A DNA stretch of 64,000 nt from Nyssa sinensis (lineage: Eukaryota; Streptophyta; Magnoliopsida; Cornales; Nyssaceae): positions 56,279,882 to 56,343,881 of the forward strand of contig CM018032.1 in assembly GCA_008638375.1 (NCBI GenBank), given 5' to 3'. This document shows, one piece after another, positions 37,492-48,281 of this stretch (its first letter is position 1; each line of letters begins with the position of its first letter). Both the position numbers and the translations under genes were made by a program. The notes beneath the pieces are model-generated. The model ran no database searches and was not told the DNA's origin. It worked only from the letters and a program-made list of their open reading frames with translations.

Positions 37492-38990
37492 GCCCAAGGG
37501 GACGAAACAGCCAAGCCAAACCTGTTGGCGAGCCCATCAAAGTGTTGGTCAGTTCAGAAGCAGAGGGGCGTTATTTGTATATCGGCCCAGATTTGACGCA
37601 CACCGAGCAGGAGAATATAGTCAGGTTTCTGAAAGACAACCTCTCTATATTTGCTTGGGAGACCAGAGACATGGAGGGTATAGACCCTGGCCTCATAACT
37701 CACAAGTTGATGGTAGATCCAGATCATCTACCAGTCAGACAGAAGAGAAGACCGATTGCTCCTGAACAGCATCGGGTTATAAATGAAGAAGTCCAGAGGC
37801 TGCTTGAAGCCAGGATGATACGAGAAGTGTTCTATCCCGAGTGGCTAGCCAACACCGTGCCGGTCAAGAAGAAAAATGGCAAGTGGAGAGTCTGCGTTAA
37901 TTATACGGACCTCAATAAGGCATGCCCCAAAGACAGCTTTCCACTGCCAAGGATAGACCAACTGGTTGACCCCACTGCGGGGCATGAGCTCATGAGCTTC
38001 ATGGATGCCTACTCTGGGTACAACCAGATCTAGATGTACCCTCCAGACCAAGAGAAGACAGCCTTCATAACCGAACGAGGGCTCTACTGCTACAAAGTAA
38101 TGCCTTTCAGTTTAAAGAACGCTGGAGCCACTTATCAGCGGTTGGTGAACAAGATGTTTAGCCCACTGCTCGGCAGTACCATGGAGGTATACATCGACGA
38201 CATGCTGGTTAAGAGTCTACAGAAAGGTAGTCACCTCCAGCACTTAGCCCAGACCTTCGATATCCTCAGACAGCACAAGATAAAGCTCAACCCCTCGAAA
38301 TGTACCTTCGGGGTTACGAAGGAAAAATTCTTGGGATACATTGTCTCTCAGAGAAGTATCGAAGCAGACCCCATTCAGATCCAAGCTCTGATTGGACTGA
38401 AGTCACCAAGAACCAGAAAAGAGATTCAGGCACTGAATGGCAGAATCGCGGCACTAAGCAGATTCATCTCCAAATCCACTGATCGCTGCCTACCTTTTTT
38501 CAAAGCTCTGAAGGGCAACAAAGCTTTACAGTGGACGGAAGAATGCGAGAAAGCTTTTCAAGAACTAAAGGAGTATCTAGCCTCTCCAGAGCTTCTGTCA
38601 AAACCAGTGCAGGGAGAAAAGCTACTCTTGTACCTTGCAGTTTCTGAAAACGCGGTCAGCTCTGCATTAGTCAGACAGGACAGAGGAGTACAGAGGCCCA
38701 TATTCTACGTCAGTAGAGCACTACTTGACAAGGAAAAAATATATCTAGAAGTAGAAAAGCTTGCCTATGCCTTGGTCATATCAGCTCGAAAGCTTCAACC
38801 TGATTTCCAAGCCCATCCAATTAAAATCCTAACTGCCTATCCTCTGAAGTCAATACTGAGGAAACCTGAGGTATCAGGGAGATTAATGAAGTGGTCTGTA
38901 GAGCTAGAGAAATTCGACATATCATATGTACCCCGAAACTCCATCAAGGGGCAGGCCTTGGCTGATTTTGTTACCGAGTTCACCCCGGCA
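37492..38990 (+). pseudogene. Reverse transcriptase and first RNase H of the Gypsy polyprotein, broken by a TAG
   Basis: Contains the usual RT blocks in order: VKKKNGKWRVCVNYTDLNKA, DSFPLPRIDQLVD, FMDAYSGYNQI, then MPFSLKNAGATYQRLVNKMF and the catalytic YIDD at 38190-38201 (followed by MLVKS, typical of Tat elements). The connection and first RNase H follow at about 38580-38990 (LLLYLAVSENAVSSALVRQD, then SGRLMKWSVELEKFDISYVP). A TAG at 38031-38033 splits NQI from MYPPDQEKTAF; a glutamine or lysine codon is expected there. It would copy element RNA into DNA inside virus-like particles if intact. Confidence 0.92.
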
Positions 38991-39026
38991 CTTCAAGACA
39001 AAGCACAACTCATCAAAACATCGGGA

Positions 39027-39515
39027 ATCTGGCTGCTATACATCGATGGATCATCAACCGATCAAGGCTCGGGAGTAGGCCTGTACTACAGTCCCCTAAT
39101 GGGCTCACGTCAGAAAAAGCAGTCAGCCTAGGATTCAAAGCTTCCAACAATGAAGCAGAATATGAAGCTCTAATCTTAGGCATGAAGCTTGCCTTGGAAT
39201 GTGAGGCTCAGAACCTCAAAGTTTTCTCAGACTCCCAGCTGGTGGTAAGCCAAGTCCTGGGAGAATTCGCCATTAAAGATGATAGGATGCTCCGGTACTC
39301 CGAACTGGTGAACCACTTGAAGCATTCCTTCCAGACATTCACTATCCAGAAAATTGAAAGAAGCTAGAACTGCAGAGCAGATGCTTTGGCTAACATGGCG
39401 TCCCGCCTAAAGTCTGAAACAAACTCCACAGTAAAAATCTCCTATCAGCTAGGACCTAGCATAGAGGAAGCCCAAGTTGCTCAAATTGCCGAACAGCCCC
39501 AGAATTGATGACTCC
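39027..39515 (+). pseudogene. Second (archaeal-type) RNase H domain of the Gypsy element, frameshifted
   Basis: WLLYIDGSS supplies the first catalytic Asp, NNEAEYEALILG the Glu, VFSDSQLVVSQV the second Asp, and NCRADALANMAS the last Asp. This dual RNase H arrangement is diagnostic of the Tat lineage (family knowledge). A small deletion near 39085 shifts frame between GSGVGL and the SPNGLTSEKAVSLGF part. A TAG at 39365-39367 separates ERS from NCRADALA. Confidence 0.88.
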
Positions 39516-39528
39516 AATCCTCTAGTAC

Positions 39529-40738
39529 ATGCAATCCAAGCTCCTCCTCGAAAACAAAAACAAAGCCAGGAGAATCCGAATCAGAGCGGCTCGGTACCTG
39601 ATCCTGAACAACAAGCTATACAGAAGGTCGTATTCTCAACCTCTGTTAAAATGCTTAACTCCAGAAGAATCACAATATGTCTTGGCTGAAATACACGAGG
39701 AAATTTGCAAGAATCATAATGGGGGCAGAACTATAGCTCACCGAGCTCTGTCTCAGGGATATTACTAGCCTAGCATGCTAAGGCAGGCTAAGGAGTATGT
39801 CCAGAAGTGCCATAAATGCCAAAGGTTTGCCCCATATCAACACCAACCTCATCACAAGCTCATCTCGATTCCAAGTCCTTGGCCCTTTTCTCAGTGGGGA
39901 ATGGACATCGTGGGTCCATTACCAAAGGCACCCCGGAACAGGAAGTACCTCCTGGTAGCCATTGACTACTTCTCTAAGTGGGCCGAAGCTGAACCTCTAA
40001 CACACATCACAGAAAAGGAAGTTGAGAGCTTCACTTGGAAGAACATTGTTTGTAGGTTCGGCATACCACGTGTGATTATCTCTGACAATGGGACACAGTT
40101 CACGGGTAAAGGCTTCAAGAAATTCTGTGAAAACCTCAACATTAGGCAACACTTTGCCTCCCCAGGCCATCCACAAGCGAATGGGCAAGCAGAGGTCACC
40201 AACCGAACAATCCTTGACGGGTTAAAGAAAAGGTTGGAAAAGGCCAAAGGAAAGTGGGCAGAAGAACTGCCTGGAGTTCTTTGGTCCTACAGAACAACCA
40301 GAAGAACGCCCACCTCTGAAACTCCCTTCTCACTAGCCTATAGTACAGAAGCAGTAATTCCGGTTGAGATCGGTATGCCAACCCTGAGGACTGAAGCCTT
40401 TGAGCAAGAATCCAATGATCAGCAGCTGATGGAAAACTTGGATTTGCTTGAAGAAAGAAGGGATCAAGCCAGCATCAGGATGGAAGCCTATCAACAGAGA
40501 ATGGTCGACAAATCCAAGGTAGGACTCAAGACGGCCAGCTTTCAAGTCAGAGACCTTGTCTTAAGAAGAGTCTTTCAAAACACCAAGGATCCCACTATGG
40601 GAAAATTGTCACCAAACTGGGAAGGCCCCTACAAAGTAACAAAGGTTGTTAGGCCTACCACCTACTAGCTAGAAGACATAATTGGGAAGCCTATTCCGAG
40701 GCCATGGAATGTGGAACACTTACGAAAGTACTATCAAT
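39529..40738 (+). pseudogene. Integrase of the Gypsy polyprotein, interrupted by TAG codons
   Basis: An HHCC zinc-binding N-terminus (IHEEICKNHNGGRTIAHRAL, then KCHKCQRFAPY) is followed by the DDE core: Asp in WGMDIVGPLPKA, Asp in ISDNGTQFTG and Glu in NGQAEVTNRTILDG. The C-terminal part ends RPWNVEHLRKYYQ and a TAG at 40736-40738. TAG codons at 39766-39768 (where the family has Trp) and 40666-40668 (Gln expected) interrupt it. It would insert element cDNA into the chromosome, producing the 5-bp duplication. Confidence 0.93.
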
Positions 40739-40785
40739 AGAGATGTTTCTTTCTTTTAAAATGACTCCATAGATTGTTCGTATCT

Positions 40786-41780
40786 ATAATGCACAGGCCT
40801 CCAGAGCCTGGTCCATAATGTACAAGTCTCAATACTTGGTCCATTTACAATGCAAAAGCCTCCAGCGCCTGGTCCATAATGTACAAGTCTCAGTATTTGG
40901 TCCATTTATAATGCACAGGCCTCCAGAGCCTGGTCCATAATGTACAAGTCTCAGTACTTGGTCTATTTAAAATGCACAGGCCTCCAGCGCCTGGTCCATA
41001 ATGTACAAGTCTCAGTACTTGGTCCATTTATAATGCACAGGCCTCCAGAGCCTGGTCCATAATGTACAAGTCTCAGTACTTGGTCCATTTATAATGCACG
41101 AGCCCCGAGAGCCTGGTCCATAATGTACAAGTCTCAGTACTTGGTCCATTTATAATGCACAGGCCTCCAGAGCCTGGTCCATAATGTACAAGTCTCAGTA
41201 CTTAGTCCATTTATAATGCATGGGCCCCCAGAGCCTGGTCCATAATGTACAAGTCTCAGTACTTGGTCCATTTATAATGCACAGGCCTCTAGAGCCTGGT
41301 CCATAATGTACAAGTCTCAGTACTTAGTCCATTTATAATGCACGGGCCCCCACCGCCTGGTCCATAATGTACAAGTCTCAATACTTGGTCCATTTATAAT
41401 GCACAGGCCTCCAGAGCCTGGTCCATAATATACAAGTCTCAGTACTTGGTCCATTTACAATGCACAGGCCTCCAGCGCCTGGTCCATAATGTACAAGTCT
41501 CAGTACTTGGTCCATTTATAATGCACGGGCCCCTAGAGCCTGGTCCATAATGTACAAGTCTCAGTACTTGGTCCATTTATAATGCACAGGCCTCTAGCGC
41601 CTGGTCCATAATGTACAAGTCTCAGTACTTGGTCCATTTATAATGCACAGGCTTCTAGCGCCTAGTCCATAATGTACAAGTCGCAGTACTTGGTCCATTT
41701 ATAATGCACAGGCCTCCAGAGCCTGGTCCATAATGTACAGGTCTTAAGTGCCTGGTCCACTCTAATGCACAGGCCTTCCG
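40786..41780. repeat. Tandem array of 61-bp units, about 16 copies
   Basis: The unit contains GTCCATAATGTACAAGTCTC, TACTTGGTCCATTTATAATG and CACAGGCCTCCAGAGCCTGG. The spacing is 61 bp throughout, with a few substitutions such as GAGC/GCGC. It lies between integrase and the antisense gene. GGCCTCCAGAGCCTGG holds a short inverted repeat, so transcripts could form hairpin strings. Confidence 0.95.
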
Positions 41781-42396
41781 AGCCTGGTCCATCTTCAATA
41801 TGCAGACTCTATGATCTAGTCCATCCAAAGGCAGAAGTTCAAAACGTCTTCAACCAAAATTCACACAAGTCTCCCGGATCTGAACACCTCAAAGCTGACA
41901 CTTAGATTATTTGGCTTATCTACCAACAAGCAACAAACAATATAAGTGCCGAACAGATTTAAAGAATATTGTTCCAAGACTTCAAGTTTTGTACAAAGTT
42001 TCTTTGATCTATTCTTGAGACATACAGAAGAGTTATTTATCAGAAGTACACAAGAGGGTGTTCTAACTTAGAAAAGCACATTCAAACGAAAAAAAAACAT
42101 CAGAATTGGGGAAAAAGAGATCAATTTTATTGATGATTCATAAAGGTTTACATCAGTACAAAAAAGACTGGAAATAAAACAGAGGCTACAACAAAGACAT
42201 CATTACATAGGCTACTATAGAAGCTACTACATCACTATGATCTGCAACATCATAGCTTTCTGCCTCGGATGATAAAAGGGCACAGGATCCAAACTCCCAT
42301 TACCGCCGCCGCTGGCTCCATTTGAAAGGAAGGGACCCTGAACCCCAATCTACATCAAGAAGTACCCAGGCCATTTCATCATCACTATTATTGATC
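41781..42396. other. Non-coding spacer inside the Gypsy element
   Basis: Lies between the 61-bp array and the antisense ORFs. No domain or repeat was recognised. Confidence 0.5.
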
Positions 42397-42912
42397 TCAA
42401 GACCAACGGATGATGAGGGCTTTGGGTCTCAAGGGGCCTCCATTCATCTCCCTCAAAGCAGTTGTCACACCCCAGCCGATTTGAGCAAGGGTCTCTGCCA
42501 AGACACGAAGAAGAGGAGGCGTCCCACCTTCATCTTCACCACCAATGCTCCAAGCACCGGTTGAATCAAGGAGGGACCTCCACCAATCGGAAGAATTTCG
42601 ACTGGATACCACGACGGATAAGAGGACTTGTGCCTCCTTTAATCCTTCCTTGGAGACTGAATCAAGGGGAAGGTCAACTCTCGGCCACAGTTCAATCATT
42701 CCTAACTCAGACGAAGAATCGTCTATCATCTCCGGGCGAATGAAAAATTTTTGACAACATCTAGAATCTCTCTTACGAGGGAACAATTTGGGAACAAGAG
42801 GGTTGGGCACAAACGTATGCCCTCGTTTCCATATATATAGACCCTTGAAGTCCAAAAGCCACCCAACTGAACCGTTGCAATGGTTAAAGAGAGATTGGCC
42901 TCGAAATCCCAA
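42397..42912 (-). CDS. Antisense ORF of the Gypsy element, function unknown
   Basis: 171 codons from an ATG at 42912, opening MGFRGQSLFNHCNGSVGWLL and containing DWWRSLLDSTGAWSIGGEDE and LRVLAETLAQIGWGVTTALR. No recognised domain. It lies on the same strand as, and downstream of, the antisense gene at 43589-45609 and could be its last exon or a separate ORF. It is the longest open stretch in the 3' part of the element. Confidence 0.4.
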   Translation of the reverse strand: MGFRGQSLFNHCNGSVGWLLDFKGLYIWKRGHTFVPNPLVPKLFPRKRDSRCCQKFFIRPEMIDDSSSELGMIELWPRVDLPLDSVSKEGLKEAQVLLSVVVSSRNSSDWWRSLLDSTGAWSIGGEDEGGTPPLLRVLAETLAQIGWGVTTALREMNGGPLRPKALIIRWS

Positions 42913-43588
42913 ACAACAATCGAATAAATAAACAGTGCATTAAATCTACCTCTTTGATATACCAAGAGACAGGGTACAGAGCTCTTTAAACAAAAAACCA
43001 CAGTCCAGCATTGAAGCTTCTGAATTAGTGAAAAAGGGGGGGCAAAGTCTAAATGCACAAGCCTCCTATCCGGTATACTGACCCTTCAGTCTTATCTATT
43101 TTATGACAGGCCATTCATACGACAAAGGCCAACAGCTCTGATATATCCTGATCCTAAGGGCTCAAAAACAGCAGTGTCGGTCATCATAATGAGGGGCACA
43201 AGCTGCCTAGTTATTTTCACAAGTCTTTGGCTCAGAGCAATCTACTTCAGAACTCTGCAGAATTTACTCCCTCTCTGTGTGATACAAAATCAATATTGGG
43301 TCCTATTTATCTGATTATGTTTGCTTTCTTATCTTATTATGATGAGACAGTCGAAGATTCACTATTCAATTACAAGTATTAAAGCTCAAAAGGCAACTAT
43401 CAACTAACGGACAGTTGATCTGACATGCAATGGGCTCAGAACAGCTATACTCACAGCAAATTTCACAGAAGGCAATAACACAAGAAGAATTTGAAGAAAA
43501 AGTCAATTTTACTGATCAAAAAGGCATTTCATTACATCAAAAGGACTGGCAAAAACAAAAACAAAAAAAAAAAACAACTGATAAAGCA

Positions 43589-45609
43589 TCAAGCCTTATC
43601 CGAAGGGCCAGGATCCTCCACTAAAGGAAGGCCGGTACCCGCAGCCTTCTTGCACAGATCAGCACCAGATGAGGCAAGTTCAGGAGCAACGATTAACGAC
43701 ACGTCAAAATCTGGGAACTTAGCCAGGAATCTAGTTCGAAAGCTTTCAAAACCAAACCGGATCAGGTCATCACCCATCTGGTCAACTTCCTCTCTCAATT
43801 CCGTCTCAGTCTCAGTCTTGGCATGGTCAACTGCCTCTTGAACCTTTTGATCAAAGGTACTTCGGAGGTCGACCAACTCCGCTTGAAGTCTTGCAACTTG
43901 CCGAGCATAGATGTCCCTTTCAGACTTTGCCACAGCAAGATTGGTGCTAGCTTTCTTCAGACCCTCCTCGGCAGCCTAAACCTTGGATTGAGCTGTCCCA
44001 AGCTCCAACCTCACTTCGTCCAAGTCAGTCTTCAGCTTATCAGCCTCCTCGAGGCTCATGGGAGTCACCATCAGAGCAGCTAATCTGTGCATGCTCTGCA
44101 CAACGCAAGACAGACAAGTTAGATTAAATAAACAAGCAAATAGAAAGGACAAGAAAAGCTTCAGTGGTTACCTTCATTTAGAAATTCATCATCTCATTCA
44201 TCAACTTTGAAGGGTTATCCCCCCCTGTACCGATGAGGGCCCTGGGCCCATATCTGGTCAAAAGCCTTCTTGGCAATTTGGTAGTCTGGCTCATCGACGG
44301 CTCGGACGGTACAGCAGGCGCCTTCCCCTTCCGAGCCCTTCTGCTCGGAACGGAAGGGGCAGGAGGAACGGCCGAGACAGGAATGGCAGGTTCGGCCTTC
44401 TTCTCGGCCTCGGCAGGAGTTGGCTCGGGAGAGCCAGAAATCAACCTCATCATTTTCACTTGCAGAGGAGGCTCAGGTTGAACTTGGGAGGAAGTCTCCC
44501 CCGCCGCTTGGGCCTCCGCCTCCGCCCATTTCGACGTCAGCCTTTTCTTGAGCTCAGCACTACGAGCAGCCATCAAGTTCTTCGAAGTAATAATAACAGT
44601 ATGAGCCCAGTTGGGAGTCGAAAGCAACACACGGTACTGATCTCGTAGCGCATTGGTAAACTCAGACCTCCTCCAAGCTCTCTTGACTGCACATAAACAA
44701 GAAATGGCATATCAAATTATCAGTTCGGAAAGCACGACGAAGCTAAAACAAACCTAAGAAAATAAGCCTCACCCTTATAACCCGTGGTACGAGGGAATAG
44801 TGAGACATCACCATCCTGGAAGTCTTCATGCTCCCATCCTCCTCTAACAAAGAAGTACCACTTCTTCCACATTTTATTAGAAGTGGGAACGGAGGACAGG
44901 GTCGGAACCCCTTCTCAAAGGACATGTAAAAAAGGCCTTCTGCCTTCTTGAGCTTCAGATCCATATTACTACGGATCAGATCCATGGACACATTTACCTC
45001 ATTTTTATGTCCTAACACTACAAACCCTAGAAGTTTCCTCCAACTATTGAGATTAAGGTCGGCAGGGCAGAGCTTATACTAACAGAAGAATTGCCTAACT
45101 AAATCAGGCAACAGAAGTCTCAAACCCATTTCAAACCAGGCAAGATAAACACATATCTCCCCGGCTTCAACATCATGGGGACGATCCATTGGGCGTGGTA
45201 CTCTACAGGTCACGTTTGGGGGAAAATTATACTTCACCTTCCACTCGTTCAGTAGGCTTTGAGTAACAGCACTCTCGCCCTCTTCTCTATGGGAAGACCT
45301 ACCAGAGGTTTCCCCAGCCCTATCTCGAGGCTCTAAGAAGGCTTCAACTATCCTAATCTCAGGACTAGGGGGAGGTTCAACAGGCCTCTCCCCAGCATCT
45401 TTGGGGGCAAGGTCACCTACATTCTCTACAGGAGGCGGCACAGCCATCTCAGAGGGATTTCCTACCCCCTTACTCACGTTTGAGGATTCAAGAGGAGCAG
45501 ACATTACTCCCGAACTTAAAGAGGCAAAAGAAGAGGAAAGATTGGTCGAACCTATTCTAGACCAGAGCCTTAGAAAACCAGTGTTCTTCGAAGTCGCACA
45601 AACCAACAA
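43589..45609 (-). pseudogene. Antisense, probably intron-containing gene of the Gypsy element (Transposase_28-like plus coiled coil)
   Basis: Runs opposite to gag-pol. From about 45609: a Ser/Pro-rich N-terminus, then NEWKVKYNFPPNVTCRVPRP and VRQFFC, TAG, YKLCPADLNLNSWRKLLGFV, which resembles the 'putative gypsy type transposon' domain (Transposase_28 family) of other plant elements. A Pro/Ala/Lys-rich hinge (PSRRARKGKAPAVP) and a predicted coiled coil (about 43590-44095) follow. Candidate introns are 44687-44772 (GTGAGG...TGCAG, phase not clean) and 44096-44171 (GTAACC...TGCAG, joining MK to SMHRLAAL in frame). Stops: TAG at 45079-45081, TAG near 43976, TAA near 44178. Function unknown; antisense ORFs in Tat relatives such as Grande are known. 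Confidence 0.6.
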
Positions 45610-45910
45610 TGGCGGACAAGATCTTCTAGCACAGTGAAAATGATGAGGAAAAGGTCATTTCAAATCTCACCCTGTATTTATAAGCACAGTATCAGAAGGG
45701 ACCCAGCAAGCCCAAACGCCATGATGGTTCGGAACAATGATGACTTCGAGAAACCCAACCATCAGCCCAGTACAATGATGGCCTTAAAAAGACCCAATCT
45801 CCAGCTGCGCAATAAATGACGCCCCAACAGTCTCCTTGAAAGGCGAACAAGCATGATACATGACTCTCTAAAAAAGGCTTAGCCCTAGTTGCTTGTTAGC
45901 ATCAAACTAG

Positions 45911-45925
45911 GACTTGGGGGGGAGT
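45911..45925 (+). other. Polypurine tract
   Basis: GACTTGGGGGGGAG lies just upstream of the 3' LTR start at 45929, where plus-strand DNA synthesis is primed in LTR retrotransposons. Confidence 0.75.
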
Positions 45926-45928
45926 AAC

Positions 45929-46551
45929 TGATATACCATAAAAGAGCAGGCCAATCAACACTTGACACGTATGACTACGAATCCAACTCACGCTCGGCTA
46001 ACTCGGCTTACGCTCAACCAATGCCTAAGCGCTCGAGCATTCAGAGCAGGATAAAAGGTCGAAAGTGGCCGAGCATATGTCTTTAGAGCACATATATCCG
46101 GATAAGGATCTCAGAATTAATTACAGGATCCAGACCAACACTCCAGACCTCGTCACCGCCTTAGCGGTTGCCGAGCAGGGAATAAGGAAGCAATCTTCAA
46201 CACGGAGACAGTCCTCAACACGGAAACAGACTTCAACAAGGAAACTACCATCTACGATTATCTCTATGTAATACTCTACAAGGTAACTGCAATCTCCGAT
46301 GATCAAATCCCTACATTCATGGCTCCGAATCCTAATCAACTTAGGAAGGCCACGGTTTATAAATTAAACCCTAAAGGTACGCTTTATTTTCATGCTCATT
46401 CTTTGGCTTTCAATACAGTCTTTCAATTCTATTTACTTAAGCATCGGAGCGGCTACCGCCGGAGCCAATCCGATGGTCCTCTGATTATCTTTCTGAGTGT
46501 TCTACAGGTCACGGAGCCCATACTTATTGCGAGTCAAAAAGTGCAGCATCA
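45929..46551 (+). repeat. 3' LTR of the Gypsy element
   Basis: Starts TGATATACCATAAAAG, ends GTGCAGCATCA, then the duplication ATGTG. About 29 differences from the 5' LTR by eye, with one clear transversion and one small insertion/deletion region near 46435. It is the promoter-bearing repeat nearest MYB copy 2. Confidence 0.95.
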
Positions 46552-46556
46552 ATGTG

Positions 46557-46816
46557 ATTCCTTAAAAAACATTTAATGATACGAGGCAGAGTGAGATTAT
46601 AGCTGGGACAAAACCTTGTGTAAAATGAGGTCACCCCACCCAGAAACAGTGAAACTGAAACCACATTACTTTCCATGTGCTGCATATATAAATGGGTCTA
46701 TATAGTTGCTTTGAGGCCTCTGAAAAAAGTGCACTCTCACTTGTGTTTACTCTTGGTAATTGCCAGACTGGCCATGGAGAGCTTGTCAAATTAATGTACT
46801 CTTGGTAACTGCCACA
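46557..46816 (+). promoter_or_regulatory. Remaining promoter of MYB copy 2
   Basis: About 260 bp between the Gypsy insertion and the broken MYB start. A TATA-like CATATATAAATG lies at about 46683-46694. A diverged tandem duplication of about 48 bp (46749-46796 and 46797-46844) includes TACTCTTGGTAA and GAGCTTG/AAGCTTG. The first copy has its own ATG (46773), which reads MESLSN then stop. Confidence 0.55.
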
Positions 46817-46888
46817 ATGGGCACGAAAAGCTTGCCAAATGTGAGAAAAGGTGCATGGACTGAAGCAGAAGATGTCCTTTTAAGGAAA
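46817..46888 (+). pseudogene. MYB copy 2, truncated exon 1
   Basis: Encodes [20 protein letters not shown] then LLRK, the start of an R2 repeat closely matching residues 8-23 of MYB copy 1 ([16 protein letters not shown]). Similarity stops abruptly at 46888 where unrelated AT-rich DNA begins, so the rest of R2 is gone. Exon 2 was searched for by eye in 46889-47880 and 60120-62284 and was not found. The third exon lies 15.4 kb downstream past the CACTA insertion. Confidence 0.85.
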
Positions 46889-47877
46889 TTAAACCAACCT
46901 CTTATATTTGATAGTATAATCTTTTTTAATTTTATTTTATATCAATTTTTGTGTTATTTATTTTGTATATTTATATATAAAAACTTATTTTTTATTTTAA
47001 ATTAGATTTTATAATGTCCTTGTTGACTCATGGGTTGAACCAAGCCCAAGTCAGCTGTAATTCATAAAAACGCAACGCACATCACGCGCAATAATTTATG
47101 CACATCTTAGCACACAATGCAGGTTCATCAAAGTCAAATTAATTTTTTATTGATTTAAATAAATCGCCTGATTAACGATTCATATTAAAAGATGATCGAA
47201 TGGGTGCATTGAATAAGTGTATCTAATGAGTATTTCAAAAAAGTTGCGTCTTTTCCAAAAAGACACATTGAATGAAATGATTGTGACTCCTTTTTTAAAG
47301 ACATGTCCTTTAAAAATGGTATGTCTTTTCATAAATAGTGATATAGAACAGGTTGCAGAAGAATTCAATTCTTAGTACAGAATTGCGTGCAATACTAGAA
47401 TGATCAGAATTGCATGAAATTTGGTAGGTGACTTGGAATCGATGTGCTAATCAATACACCTAGCTTTGCTAGGATGTATGCCATTTTTCTGGCAAATCCC
47501 TTTGTTTTGGCATTCAAATGCACGTTTTTACTACTTTTGGTAATAATGTGCTGCTTAATTTTCTAGAGCAACAGTTGCCGTTTGGAGCTGTCCTTTTATC
47601 AGATTGCTGCTTAAGTTTAGAGTTTTTGATTTATGCTTTTAATTAGAATATTTTTATTTTTGAAATTTTTAAGTTTTTTCTTATTTTAGTTATTTCTTTC
47701 CTAAAGTTATAGTTCTAGTCCAATTAGAAATTATAGTCCTAGACGACTTAGGTTTTGCAACCTATATAAAGGCTATTTCTTTTCATTATAAGGTTAACTT
47801 TCATTCAATAAAGAATTTTCTTTCTGAAATTTTATTCTCTGTGCTCATGGATTCAAGTGTATGTTTTTTGTTCGTGG
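46889..47877. other. AT-rich DNA between MYB copy 2 exon 1 and the CACTA element
   Basis: No gene seen. The stretch about 47560-47880 has a CCTATATAAAGGC TATA-like motif and ATTCAATAAAGAATTTTC, a polyadenylation-like motif, and may be a fragment of an LTR of Copia type; the sequence after the CACTA element (60120-60235) would be its continuation. This is inference. Confidence 0.35.
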
Positions 47878-47880
47878 ATT

Positions 47881-48225
47881 CACTACAAAAAATTAGAGTT
47901 TTTGCGGCGCACGATATTTGCGACGCCCACCAAGCGTCGCTAAAAGGGCCCTTTTGCGACACACAAAGCGTGTGTCGCTAAAAAAGGCAACAAAATGGTT
48001 TCCCACGCAAAAAAAATTGGCGGTAACCTATTGGTGACACACATTCACACATTAGCGACGCCTCTGTTCGTCGCTAATAATCAAAACCTTTAGCAACGTT
48101 CATTCGAGCGTCGCGAATAGTAGTGAATAAGGAACGCTGTCGTTTCAATGGAACATTAGCGACGGGCATTGACTTATTAGCGACGCTCATTTGGGCATCG
48201 CTAATAAGTCTTATAAAACTTCGCG
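47881..48225 (+). repeat. CACTA 5' terminal and subterminal repeats
   Basis: Terminal CACTACAAAAAA, then many GCGACGC/GCGTCGC motifs in both orientations. Related to 13290-13606 and 59745-60119. Confidence 0.9.
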
Positions 48226-48235
48226 TCGCCCCCTG

Positions 48236-48237
<2 letters not shown>

Positions 48238-48278
<41 letters not shown>
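48238..48278. repeat. (CT)n microsatellite
   Basis: About 20 CT units just inside the 5' subterminal region. A shorter CT tract follows at about 48306-48320. Confidence 0.95.

Positions 48279-48281
<3 letters not shown>

Larger units (their letters stand above)
34333..46551 (+). mobile_element. Full-length Ty3/Gypsy LTR retrotransposon, Tat lineage, with an antisense gene
   Basis: A 12.2-kb element with two LTRs (626 and 623 bp), flanked by the 5-bp target-site duplication ATGTG (34328-34332 and 46552-46556). Order: 5' LTR, primer-binding site, gag, protease, reverse transcriptase, RNase H, a second archaeal-type RNase H, integrase, a 61-bp tandem array, a minus-strand gene, polypurine tract, 3' LTR. 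Dual RNase H and extra ORFs between pol and the 3' LTR are marks of the Tat clade (family knowledge). The LTRs differ at about 29 positions by eye, nearly all transitions, so the insertion is fairly recent. All genes carry stops or frameshifts, so it is non-autonomous. It lies about 265 bp upstream of the start codon of MYB copy 2. Confidence 0.95.

Noticed and set aside
40786..41780. Regular repeats resembling a CRISPR array
   Set aside because: Units are tandem without unique spacers, lie within a plant retrotransposon and there are no cas genes; this is a simple tandem array.
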